Source: CAZMXP01 sp964570285
GTDB taxonomy: Bacteria; Planctomycetota; PLA2
DNA length: 39,780 nucleotides
Assembly: GCA_964570285.1 (NCBI GenBank)
Contig: CAZMXP010000044.1
Location: forward strand, 1-39,780
Reading direction: 5' to 3'
A model generated the notes under the pieces. The model did not search any database. It was not told the DNA's origin and worked only from the letters and a program-made list of their open reading frames with translations. Shown in pieces: positions 16,966 through 25,513 of this stretch (the first letter of the stretch is position 1; every line of letters starts with the position of its first letter). A program made the position numbers and the translations under genes.

Positions 16966-17892
16966 TTATCGCAGGCGGTCGAGCGGGGACAGAGAGACAG
17001 CGGGGATGCACCCCAGCGCACGGCTGCGGCGCAGCGCCAGCGCCACGTTCTCGGGCTTGCGCGCGTAGTCGAGGGTGAAGACCCGCGCCCCCCGCGCGCG
17101 CAGCCCGGCGATCCGCGCCGAGAGCGCCGCGGTGGACCAGTCCCCCTCCGCGGGGATCGGCAGGTCGCCCGCCTCCGCGTCCTCCCACGCGGCCCCCGCC
17201 CTGCCCATGAACGAGAGGCTCTCCTGCGTGTAGCCGTCGATCCACGCGAAACTCTCCGGCACGCGCTCCGGCAGGCCGATGCCGTTCTGCGCGATCAAAA
17301 GGAAGCCCGGGCGCTTCGCGCGCGCGTAGGCGCGCAGGTCGCGCAGCAGTTCCGCCATCGCGCGCGCCGGGTCCACGCCCGCTCGCCGCGCCGCCGATGC
17401 AACTGTTGCATCCTCGTAGCCGAGCACCCAGTCGCAGAGCACGCCGTCGAAGCCGTCCTCGATGGCGAGATCGACGAGCGCCCCCGGCGCCCCCCAGAGT
17501 TCGCACCGCCAGCGGGGGTCCCAGTAGGCGACGGGATAGTTCCCCGCCCAGCCGTCCGGGTCGGCGCCGAGCACGAACGACGGCTCGCCGGGACCGCGCC
17601 ACGCCCCGGTCCAGTAGGTGCGGTAGTCCTCCGCCTGGCCGACGTTGACGTAGGCGAGGCAGAGCTTGTCCCGCGACAGCCGCGCGACGAGCGCGCGCGT
17701 CGGGAAGGACTCCTGCCCCTTCACGGTGCGCGTCGCCTCGAGCACGAGCAGGTCCACCGGCTCGCGCGCGAGCGCGTCGGCCGCGCCCTCGCGGTCGATC
17801 CCCTGGAGCTGGATGGCCCACGACCGGACCCCGTCCCATTTCGGGACGGTGCAGGCGGCGAGCGCCAGGAGCGGCACGAGGAGCCTTTCCAC
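16966..17892 (-). CDS. GH114/PelA-hydrolase-like lipoprotein
   Basis: 308 residues from a GTG that opens a lipoprotein signal (ERLLVPLLALAAC; lipobox LAAC). The mature protein is a TIM-barrel of the TM1410/GH114 endo-alpha-1,4-polygalactosaminidase type: WAIQLQGIDREG, LVLEATRT, LCLAYVNVGQAEDYR, FDGVLCDWVLGYED (acidic catalytic strand), LLIAQNGIG, WIDGYTQESL and VFTLDYA. In Pseudomonas, PelA carries a glycoside hydrolase of this kind fused to a deacetylase; here only the hydrolase part is present, as a lipoprotein, divergent from pelB. The predicted role is trimming or release of a galactosamine-containing Pel-like polysaccharide at the cell surface or periplasm. The start is supported by a GATAAT box 7 nt upstream. 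Confidence 0.82.
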   Translation of the reverse strand: MERLLVPLLALAACTVPKWDGVRSWAIQLQGIDREGAADALAREPVDLLVLEATRTVKGQESFPTRALVARLSRDKLCLAYVNVGQAEDYRTYWTGAWRGPGEPSFVLGADPDGWAGNYPVAYWDPRWRCELWGAPGALVDLAIEDGFDGVLCDWVLGYEDATVASAARRAGVDPARAMAELLRDLRAYARAKRPGFLLIAQNGIGLPERVPESFAWIDGYTQESLSFMGRAGAAWEDAEAGDLPIPAEGDWSTAALSARIAGLRARGARVFTLDYARKPENVALALRRSRALGCIPAVSLSPLDRLR

Positions 17893-17899
17893 GCTTCTG

Positions 17900-17905
17900 A
17901 TTATC
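17900..17905 (-). promoter_or_regulatory. -10 box GATAAT of the GH114-like gene
   Basis: On the minus strand GATAAT ends 7 nt before the GTG start at 17892, without a Shine-Dalgarno. It defines the leaderless start of the lipoprotein reading frame in the pelA-pelB divergent region. Confidence 0.5.
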
Positions 17906-18049
17906 GGAGGCGCTCCCGGCGGAGGATCAAGGGGGTCTTGGCGAAAGGTCGAAAAGGGGTCACCCGCCGCAGCAATGCGGGCTCTAGGGAATGCGAGCGG
18001 GTTGGTCCTGGATCCGTCGCGCCGCGGGCGCGACCCAGCGCGGGCCGGC

Positions 18050-21000
18050 ATGTCGCCGGGGGGGGCCTCCGTCGTCGCGCCCGCCCGGGGTCGGGCCGTG
18101 AATCTCGCGGGATGGCGGCTCTTCCTCTTCGCGCTGATCGGCGCGGGGGCGATCGTGCTGCTCGCGACCGTCGGCACGCCCGGACGGCGGGAGGAGACGC
18201 TCGACCGGCACACCGGCGAGAGGATCGTCATCGTCCGGACGGTGGCCGACGCGCTCCACGAGGCGCGCGACTCCGGCCACGCGACCCGCGCGCTGGAGAC
18301 GGTGCGGGCGCGCCGCGCGGCATGGCCGGACGACCCCGTGCTGGCGCGCGCGGAGGCGGTGCTCGCGGCCGAGTGCGCGCCGCCGGGGGCCCCCGCGCCC
18401 CCCGACCATCCCGCCGCGGGCGCGATCGAGGCGGAGAGGGCGCGCTCCGCCGGGGCGCGGGCGCAGCTCCGGGGCCGCATCGGCGAGCGGATGCCGCGGG
18501 AGTCGCTGCTGCCGCTGCTCTGCGAGATCGCCGCGGACGACGCGGTGGCCGAAGCCACGGAGCGCTTCTTCGGGCCGCTCGCGCGCTGGCGGGAGCGCCA
18601 CCGGCGGGCGCGGGAGCGGTGCGACGAGCTCGCGGCGCGCACGCTGGCGCGGCTCGCCGCGCGCGAGGGGATCGACGACCCGGACTCCTATCTCGCGGTC
18701 GCCGAGGCCTTCCGCGCGCAGGCGCGCCCGCGCGCGCGCCTGCGGTGGCTGCTCCGCGCCTACGGGGCGCTGCCGCCGACCACCCCCGTCGGCGAGGCGC
18801 TCGCGGGCTGCTACCTCGAGCTCGGCCACGTGGTCGAGGCGCTGGCCGTCAACGGGAGCGCGCTCGCGGCGGCGCCGGGCGACCTCGGGCTCTGGCGGCA
18901 GCGCGCGACGCTGGCCGGGTGGTGCAACCTGCCCGCGGTCGAGGCGGAGGCGCGCGAGATGCTGCTGCGCGAGCGCGACGATCCCGGGACGCGGGAGCGG
19001 ATCATCGAGCTCTGCGCGCAGTTCGGCGCGCCGGAGCGCGCCGTCCCGCACGCGCTCGCGCTCGCCCGCGGGTCGTCCGATGCGGCGGTCCTCTCGCGGC
19101 CGGTCCTGCTCGCGCTGGAGGCGGGCGACGTCGACGGCGCGATCGGCCTTCTCGGCGATCTCGCACGCGACGCCGCCGATCCGCGCCCGTGGAAGGAGTG
19201 GATCGTGCGCTGCGCGCGGCAGGACCTGAGGGTGGACCGCGTCGTCGAAGAGCTCCGCGAGCTGCGGCGCGGCTGGCCCGGCGGGCCCTACGAGGCGGAG
19301 CTGGAGGGCGTCTACCGCCGGCGCCGGATGGACGCGGACCTGCTCGCGCTGCTCGAGGAGCGCTCCGCGGCGAAGGGCGCGAGCGCGGCGGCCGAGGCGG
19401 AGATCCTGCGGCTGCACGCCGGGCTCGGCCACGACGAGGCCGTCCGCGCGCTGCTCGAGCGCCAGGTGGACCGGATGGCGAGCGCGCGGGAGTTCCTCGC
19501 GCGCCTTCCGGAGCTCCGCATGCTCGGCGTCGGCGGCCTCGGCGACCGCACGCGCCGGTGGGTGCTCGACCCGTCGGTGCGCGAGGAGGAGGTGCCGGAG
19601 CTGCTCTCGCTGCTCGAGCCGCTCTCGGACGACGCGGACTGCGCGGAGGCGGCGGGGCACCTGGCGCGCCGTTTCCCCGCGCATCCGGCCTCGCGCGACC
19701 ACCTGATGCGCCTCGCCGACGGCGCCCCGACCGACGACGGGCGCCTGCTCGCGGCGGAACGGCTCGCGGCGGAGTTCCCGGGCAATCCCGCCTACGTGCG
19801 CGCATGGATCGAGCGCGCGGGCTGGGCCGCGGACGCGGAGCAGGAGACGCGCGGTCGGGAGGCGCTGCTCGCGCTGGACCCGGGCGATGACGAGAACCGG
19901 CGCGGCCTCGCCCACCTCTACGGGCGCGCCAACCGGTCCGAGGAGGCCCTGGTGCAGTGGCGCGTCCTCGCGGAGCGCGAGGGACTCGGGGCACCCTCGA
20001 CGCTGCGCCTCATCGACGCGCTCTTCGCCGCGGGGCGGCTCGAGGAGGCGATGGCCGTGCTCGAGCGGCGCGCGTCGCTCCCGGGCACGACGCTGGACGA
20101 CCGGATCCACGTCGCCGACGAGCTCTTCGGCAACCGGCAGTTCGACCGGGCGCTCCGCTTCTACGTCTCCGCGCTCGACGAGGCGCCCGACCACGCGCAC
20201 GCGCTGCTGCGCACGGGGCAGATCCGCTCGTGGACCAACGACCCGCGCGGCGCGATCCCCTACTTCGAGCGGCGCCTCGCGGTGAGCGACGACGAGCGGG
20301 CGGAGGTGCGCTTCTACCTCGGCGAGGCGCACTGGTCGATCCTCGAGGGCGAGGCGGCACGCCGCTGCCACGGCCTCTCGCTGGAGGAGCTGCTGCCGCT
20401 GCCGCAGCGGACGCTCGGGCAGGAGATCATGGTCGCGAAGATGCTCGCGCGCTTCGGCAGGATCGACGAGGCGCGCCCCCTCTTCGAGAGCGTGATCGCG
20501 CAGGCGCCCATGGAGGTGGACCTGCTGCTCGACTACGCCGACGCGATGATGACCGTGCGCGACACGGGCAAGGCGCGCGAGCTGGTGGAGCGCGCGAAGG
20601 CGCAGCAGCCCGACCACGCCCGGGTGATGCTGCTCGACGGGAAGGTCGCGCTGCTCGAGACGCGCTACGAGGAGGCCGCCACGATCCTCGCGCGCACGAT
20701 CGAGCTGCACGGCCCCGACGCGGGCATCGAGTCGGAGCTGGGCCGCGCGCACGAGCTCGCGGGCGACTGGTCGCCGGCGCGCGACGCCTACCGCCGGTCG
20801 ACGCAGCTCCAGCCCGGGAACCACGACGTCGCCTTCTCGCTGTCGCGCCTCGCCGATCAGCTCGCCCCGCTCGTCCACGGCGCGCTCGACGTGCGGCGCG
20901 CCGGCGACGACTCGGTCATCGACGGCTGGATCTCGGGATCCTTCCTGCTCGACGACGACCGCACGCGGCTCGCGGGCGCCTTCGGCGTCACGCGGCTCAG

Positions 21001-21865
21001 CGGCCGCGCGGCGGCGGTCGATGCGGGCGCGACCGACGTCGACACCACCGCGGTGCGGCTGCGCTTCGCCGCGTTCCGCCGCTACGAGCGCAACCACGTG
21101 CTCGGCGCCGGCGTCGAGGCCTATCCCGGCGTGACGGGCGACCTGCCGATCGGCGCGTGGGCAGGCGCGCGGTGGATCGCGCTCGACCCCTACCGGACGC
21201 TCGGCGCGCGGCTGCACCTGCACCAGCTGCTCGAGGACCCGCCCGCGGCGGCGGGGCTCGGCGGACGCTCCTCCGGCGCGCTCCTCTTCGCGCAGCGCGA
21301 CCTGTTCACGCACTTCTGGGCCGCGGCGGAGCTGGGCTGCGACCTGCTGTCGATCGACCTCCCCGCCGGGGGAAGCGCCGGCGACCCGCGGTTGCGCGGC
21401 TCGGCCACCTTCGGCTGGCGCATCCGCGAGGGGCAGTTCGACGTCGCCGACGCGCACGGCATCGACCATCCCGAGGAGCGCGGCGTGCTCGGCCCCGACC
21501 TCGACGGCGAGCCGCGGTTCACGCGCGGCCCCGCGGTCGCCGTCTGGGTGCGCTACGAGGCGATCCGCCTGCTCGGCGATGCCGAGTTGGCGTCGCTGGT
21601 CCCGCTCGGGGAGACCTTCGACTACGTGACGGTCGGCGGGCGCGCCGACTTCCATCTCGCCCCGTCCTTCGGGGCGAAGGTCGAGGGGTATGCGGGGACG
21701 GAACTCCACTCCTCGGACGCGATCTTCGGCCTCGAGGGGGGGCTCACCTACCGGCCGTCGGCCGCCATCGAGGCGACGGCGATCCTCGGCTACGGGCGCG
21801 CGCTCGGCCGGTCCGACGACACCGACGCGCTGCACGTGCGTCTCGGCTTCACCTACCGCTGGTAG
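18050..21865 (+). CDS. pelB: PelB-like TPR/outer-membrane barrel protein
   Basis: 1271 residues, close to the ~1190 of Pseudomonas PelB. An N-terminal inner-membrane helix (WRLFLFALIGAGAIVLLATV) is followed by ~850 residues of tetratricopeptide-like helix pairs. Clear units are YGRANRSEEALVQWRVL, FDRALRFYVSALDEAPDHA, MLLDGKVALLETRYEEA and SPARDAYRRSTQLQPGNHD. From about residue 940 the pattern turns to alternating beta strands ending in LHVRLGFTYRW with a terminal Trp, as in an outer-membrane barrel. In Pel systems the TPRs bind periplasmic partners and the barrel exports the polymer. The ATG at 18050 is the last good start before the anchor; a GTG nearer the helix is possible. First gene of the plus-strand pel run. 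Confidence 0.85.
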   Translation: MSPGGASVVAPARGRAVNLAGWRLFLFALIGAGAIVLLATVGTPGRREETLDRHTGERIVIVRTVADALHEARDSGHATRALETVRARRAAWPDDPVLARAEAVLAAECAPPGAPAPPDHPAAGAIEAERARSAGARAQLRGRIGERMPRESLLPLLCEIAADDAVAEATERFFGPLARWRERHRRARERCDELAARTLARLAAREGIDDPDSYLAVAEAFRAQARPRARLRWLLRAYGALPPTTPVGEALAGCYLELGHVVEALAVNGSALAAAPGDLGLWRQRATLAGWCNLPAVEAEAREMLLRERDDPGTRERIIELCAQFGAPERAVPHALALARGSSDAAVLSRPVLLALEAGDVDGAIGLLGDLARDAADPRPWKEWIVRCARQDLRVDRVVEELRELRRGWPGGPYEAELEGVYRRRRMDADLLALLEERSAAKGASAAAEAEILRLHAGLGHDEAVRALLERQVDRMASAREFLARLPELRMLGVGGLGDRTRRWVLDPSVREEEVPELLSLLEPLSDDADCAEAAGHLARRFPAHPASRDHLMRLADGAPTDDGRLLAAERLAAEFPGNPAYVRAWIERAGWAADAEQETRGREALLALDPGDDENRRGLAHLYGRANRSEEALVQWRVLAEREGLGAPSTLRLIDALFAAGRLEEAMAVLERRASLPGTTLDDRIHVADELFGNRQFDRALRFYVSALDEAPDHAHALLRTGQIRSWTNDPRGAIPYFERRLAVSDDERAEVRFYLGEAHWSILEGEAARRCHGLSLEELLPLPQRTLGQEIMVAKMLARFGRIDEARPLFESVIAQAPMEVDLLLDYADAMMTVRDTGKARELVERAKAQQPDHARVMLLDGKVALLETRYEEAATILARTIELHGPDAGIESELGRAHELAGDWSPARDAYRRSTQLQPGNHDVAFSLSRLADQLAPLVHGALDVRRAGDDSVIDGWISGSFLLDDDRTRLAGAFGVTRLSGRAAAVDAGATDVDTTAVRLRFAAFRRYERNHVLGAGVEAYPGVTGDLPIGAWAGARWIALDPYRTLGARLHLHQLLEDPPAAAGLGGRSSGALLFAQRDLFTHFWAAAELGCDLLSIDLPAGGSAGDPRLRGSATFGWRIREGQFDVADAHGIDHPEERGVLGPDLDGEPRFTRGPAVAVWVRYEAIRLLGDAELASLVPLGETFDYVTVGGRADFHLAPSFGAKVEGYAGTELHSSDAIFGLEGGLTYRPSAAIEATAILGYGRALGRSDDTDALHVRLGFTYRW

Positions 21866-21875
21866 CACGACGCCG

Positions 21876-24497
21876 ATGAGCGAGAAGCAGAAAAAGCCGC
21901 CCGCCGACACGAGCCTCACCGAGGGCCAGGCGCAGGAGACGCGCAACGACGCGGGGCAGGCGAGAGGCTTCTTCGCCTTCAGCGGCGAACTCTGCCCCGA
22001 CGGGCCCACGCGCACCGACCTCTTCCCCGGCGACCTCCGCGACCTTACGCCCCTCCCCCCGGCGGACGAGACGGCAACGAGCCCCGAGCCCCCGCCCGCG
22101 CCGCAGGAGGAGACCGATCTCGCGCCGCGACTCGACCCGGCCCCCGAACCCCCCGAACCTCCCGCACCCCCCGAACCCCCGCCTTCCGCGGCCGACGCCG
22201 ACACCGACACCGCGCCGCGCATCGCGTATGCGGAGGAGACCGACACCGCGCCCGCCCCCGCACGCGGGGAGCCGGTCCTCCGCTTCGCCGAGGACCCGCT
22301 GCTCGAGACGCGCGCGTTCGAGACGCCGACGCTGACCGACTTCGCGCCCTCCTTCCCGCGGCGCCACGACGAGACGGTCACCCACGACGTCCCCGCCCAC
22401 GCGGCGATCACGCAGACGCAAGACAAACCGGCGCCGGAGGCAACGGCCGCCGATCCGGAACCCGCCCCCCCGAGACGGGGGAGGCGGCGCGAGCGCCCGC
22501 AGGAGAAATCCCTGCTCGCGCGGATCGGTGCCGCCCTCCGGCGCCCTCTGGCGCTGCCGCGCTGGAGGCCGAAGTTCTCGTGGCGGGGCGCGGCGGAGGG
22601 GACCTGGTCCGTCGTGCGCGCGGTCATCAAGCCGCCGAAGCCCGAGATCGAGCCCAACCACAACGCGGAGTGGTGGCGCCGCACGCTGACCGAGATCGCG
22701 GCGCTGTTCGCGATCGTCGTGCCGATCGAGATCGCGCTCACCGGCGGCAGGGTCGGCTCGTTCGGCGTGCACCCGCACCCCTACTGGATCATCGTGCTGC
22801 CGATGGCGGGCGCGCGCGGCGTCGTCGCGGGTCTCGTCGCGGCGGCGGTCGGCAGCCTGCTCTACGCGGTGGGCGCGTGGCGCGCCGCGCGGCCCGAGGA
22901 GGCGATCGACCTCTTCACGTTCCGCACGATGCTCGAGCCGATCCTCTTCTTCGGCGTCGGCTACTTCGTCGGCGAACTGCACGACGAACTCGCGCTGCGC
23001 TACCGCAAGCTGCAGCGGCTGGTCGACGACGTGCAGGCGCGCAACACCGGCCTGCGGCAGGAGCGCGACGTGCTCGCCGAGGCGAACCGCCAGCTCGAGC
23101 GGCGCATCGTGGACGACTCGACGCAGTTCGGCAACCTCATCCTCGCGGCCCGGCGCATCGAGCAGGCGGGCCAGCGCGAGGTCTTCGAGGTGGCGCTCGA
23201 CCTCGTCGAGGAGCACTGCGGCGCCTCGGCGTCGGTGCTGCTGCTGCTCGACGACCGCTCCCTCGACTACCTCTGCCACCGCGGCTGGAAGGAGGGCGAG
23301 ACGGCGGCACGCCTCGCCGCGGCGCGCCGAAGCCGCTTCGTCGAGCGCGTCGTCGCCGAGGGCGTCGCGGTGAACGGCCTGTCGCCGGAGGAGACCGTGC
23401 CGGACGAGGGGCCGCTGGTCGTCGCGCCGCTCTTCGACGCGAGCGGCATGGTGAAGGCGCTGCTCTGCCTCGACGACCTGCCGGCATCGCGTCTCAACGA
23501 GTCCACGGTGACGACCTTCCTCGGCATCGGGGAGTGGATCAGCGCCGCCCTCGCGCGGATCGCCCGCGGGCGCGACGCGCCCGACCCGCGCCGCGCGGAA
23601 TTCTCGGCAGGGCCGGAGGCGGACGCCTGGCTCGGCACCCCCGACCACCTCGGCCGGCGGCTCCGCCTCGAACTCGAGCGCTGCGCGCGCTACGGCGTGC
23701 CGGCAAGCTTCCTCGTGGTCCATGCGCGCGACTGGACCGACACGACGCGCGAGGGCGTCGCCAACCTCGACCGCTACGTCCTCACGCACTTCACGACCGG
23801 CCTGCGGCCGAGCGACGCGCTCTACCGCTTCGGCTACCCCGGCTGCTACCTGCTCGTGCTCGCGGGCACGACGGTCGAGGGCGCCGAGGTCGTGCGCACG
23901 CGCCTGCTGCGCCGGGTCGAGTACGCGCCGCGGCGCGACATCGGCGCGCTGGACATCTTCGCGACCGGCCCGGACGCGGGGGCGCCCGACCTCGCGAGCC
24001 TCATCCAGCGCGTCGCCGCGCGCCTGCGCAAGCTGTCGTCGCTCCCGCTGGAGGGCCACTGCCCGGTCGCGGTGCCCCAGGCCGACGAACTCGGCGGCAT
24101 CGACGACTTCATCCATCGCATCAAGATGGAGGCGAGCCTCGCCGCGCGCAACGGCTTCGACCTGCACGTCGTCGGCATCAGCGCCGAGGCCGGCGCGACG
24201 CCGGCGGACGGGCTGCTCGCGCGCCATGTGCGCGACGTCGGCGCGCGCCTGCTCCGCCCCACCGACGGCGTCTACGCGATCGGCCCCTTCCACAGCGCGG
24301 TCGTGCTTCCCTGCACGCCGCCCGAGGAGGCGGCGGCCGTCGCGCACCGGCTCGTCACCGCGGTGCGCGCGCGCGATCCGGACGCCGCCTACGGCGACCT
24401 GCAGACGCAGGTGATGGGGCTCGGCGCCTCGCATCCCGACGCGGGCTCCTTCCTCGAGGCGTTGGCCAAGCGGGGGGCCTCGGGGGCCCCGGCATGA
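21876..24497 (+). CDS. pelD: PelD-like c-di-GMP receptor with two degenerate GGDEF domains
   Basis: 873 residues, about twice Pseudomonas PelD (455). Residues 1-~250 are an acidic, Pro-rich disordered tail. About four membrane helices lie at ~270-370 (IAALFAIVVPIEIAL, YWIIVLPMAGA, VAGLVAAAVGSLLYAVGA, LEPILFFGVGYFVG), then a coiled coil, a GAF domain (~415-570) and a degenerate GGDEF domain (~580-710). In the latter YRFGYPGCY replaces the active motif, but the inhibitory site RPSD is kept at 644-647. A second, similar degenerate domain follows (~740-865) with RPTD at 794-797 before YAIGPFHSAVV. PelD binds c-di-GMP through RxxD to switch on Pel synthesis; two such sites are unusual. No diguanylate cyclase activity is expected. 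Starts 10 nt after pelB. Confidence 0.85.
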   Translation: MSEKQKKPPADTSLTEGQAQETRNDAGQARGFFAFSGELCPDGPTRTDLFPGDLRDLTPLPPADETATSPEPPPAPQEETDLAPRLDPAPEPPEPPAPPEPPPSAADADTDTAPRIAYAEETDTAPAPARGEPVLRFAEDPLLETRAFETPTLTDFAPSFPRRHDETVTHDVPAHAAITQTQDKPAPEATAADPEPAPPRRGRRRERPQEKSLLARIGAALRRPLALPRWRPKFSWRGAAEGTWSVVRAVIKPPKPEIEPNHNAEWWRRTLTEIAALFAIVVPIEIALTGGRVGSFGVHPHPYWIIVLPMAGARGVVAGLVAAAVGSLLYAVGAWRAARPEEAIDLFTFRTMLEPILFFGVGYFVGELHDELALRYRKLQRLVDDVQARNTGLRQERDVLAEANRQLERRIVDDSTQFGNLILAARRIEQAGQREVFEVALDLVEEHCGASASVLLLLDDRSLDYLCHRGWKEGETAARLAAARRSRFVERVVAEGVAVNGLSPEETVPDEGPLVVAPLFDASGMVKALLCLDDLPASRLNESTVTTFLGIGEWISAALARIARGRDAPDPRRAEFSAGPEADAWLGTPDHLGRRLRLELERCARYGVPASFLVVHARDWTDTTREGVANLDRYVLTHFTTGLRPSDALYRFGYPGCYLLVLAGTTVEGAEVVRTRLLRRVEYAPRRDIGALDIFATGPDAGAPDLASLIQRVAARLRKLSSLPLEGHCPVAVPQADELGGIDDFIHRIKMEASLAARNGFDLHVVGISAEAGATPADGLLARHVRDVGARLLRPTDGVYAIGPFHSAVVLPCTPPEEAAAVAHRLVTAVRARDPDAAYGDLQTQVMGLGASHPDAGSFLEALAKRGASGAPA

Positions 24498-25513
24498 GCA
24501 GCGCGGCGCGCCCCCCCTCCCTCGTGATCCCGGTCGCCCTCGCGTCGGGCCTCGAAGCCGCCGCCGCCGCGCTCGTGCTCGGCCTCAACCGCCCCGCCCC
24601 CCTGGTCCTCGCCGTCGCCCTGCACGCGCTCGCCGCCTGGCTGTCCGCCGTGGCCGCACGCCGCAGGCGAGCCGCGGCCACCGTCGTGGAGCGCGACCTC
24701 GTCTGGACGACCGCCTTCTGCGTGCCGATCTTCGGCCCGCCGATGGCGTGGGCGATGCTCCGGCCGGAGGCGTCCGAGGAGCCGGAGAACGCGCACGCGG
24801 TCTTCGACCGCTACGCCGACCACGTGAAGCCCGCGGTCGCCGACTACGAGCGCACGCTCTTCACCGGGGACTACGAGCGCGACCTCGCGCGCGAACTCGA
24901 CGCCGAGAGCTACCACGAGGTGCTCCGCCACGGCACGACCGGCCAGAAGCGCAGCGCGCTGCGCCGGCTCGCCGACCTCGCCGAGCCCAAGCACCTCGCG
25001 CTCGTGCGCCAGTGCCTGCTCGACCCCGAGCACGAGGTGCGCCTCTACGCGTACGCGGAGATCGAGCGCGCCTCGCGCGTCTTCGAGGAGGAGATCGCGC
25101 GGCGCTCGCGCCAGCTCGAGGAGGCCGCGGGCGCGCCCGACGCGCTGCTCGCGCTCGCGACCGTGCACCTCGCCTACGCGTCGAGCGGCATCCACGACGA
25201 GGAGATGGCGAGCTTCTACTGCCGCACCGCCGCGCGCTTCGCGGCGCAGGTGCGCCTGGCCCCCGAGCCCCCTCCCGAGGCGACCTGGGTCGAGGCGCGC
25301 GCGCTGGCCCGCGTCGGCGACCATGACGAGGCGCTCGCGCGAATCGCCGCGCTGCCGCCCGACGCGCAGGCCCACCCGCAGAGCTGCCTCGCGCGCGCGG
25401 AGATCGCGTTCGAGCGGCGCGACTACGCGGCGGCGCGCGGCGAGGCGGAGCGGATCCGCGCCGCGGGGGAGGAGCCGCCGGCCTGGCTCGCGGCGCTGGG
25501 GAGGGACGCATGA
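24494..25513 (+). CDS. pelE: PelE-like membrane TPR protein
   Basis: 339 residues (Pseudomonas PelE ~329). Two N-terminal hydrophobic segments (LVIPVALASGLEAAAAALVLGL, LVLAVALHALAAWLSAVAA), a third weaker one (TTAFCVPIFGPPMAWAML), then a cytoplasmic helical domain with HEAT/TPR-like units (SALRRLADLAEPKHLALVRQCL, ARVGDHDEALARIAALP, FERRDYAAARGEAERI). Position between pelD and pelF and the TM-plus-TPR layout identify it. PelE is thought to help assemble PelD, PelF and PelG in the inner-membrane synthase complex. The ATG overlaps the pelD stop as ATGA, and its own stop overlaps pelF the same way. Confidence 0.8.
   Translation: MSSAARPPSLVIPVALASGLEAAAAALVLGLNRPAPLVLAVALHALAAWLSAVAARRRRAAATVVERDLVWTTAFCVPIFGPPMAWAMLRPEASEEPENAHAVFDRYADHVKPAVADYERTLFTGDYERDLARELDAESYHEVLRHGTTGQKRSALRRLADLAEPKHLALVRQCLLDPEHEVRLYAYAEIERASRVFEEEIARRSRQLEEAAGAPDALLALATVHLAYASSGIHDEEMASFYCRTAARFAAQVRLAPEPPPEATWVEARALARVGDHDEALARIAALPPDAQAHPQSCLARAEIAFERRDYAAARGEAERIRAAGEEPPAWLAALGRDA

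Noticed and set aside
17984..22741. A 1585-codon open frame antisense to pelB and the pelD start, and similar long antisense frames over icmF (46-2310) and the PDZ gene (2511-5141)
   Set aside because: They mirror G/C-ending codons of the true genes, give Arg/Ala/Gly/Val-rich or His/Asp-rich sequence without domains, and oppose genes with clear family motifs.
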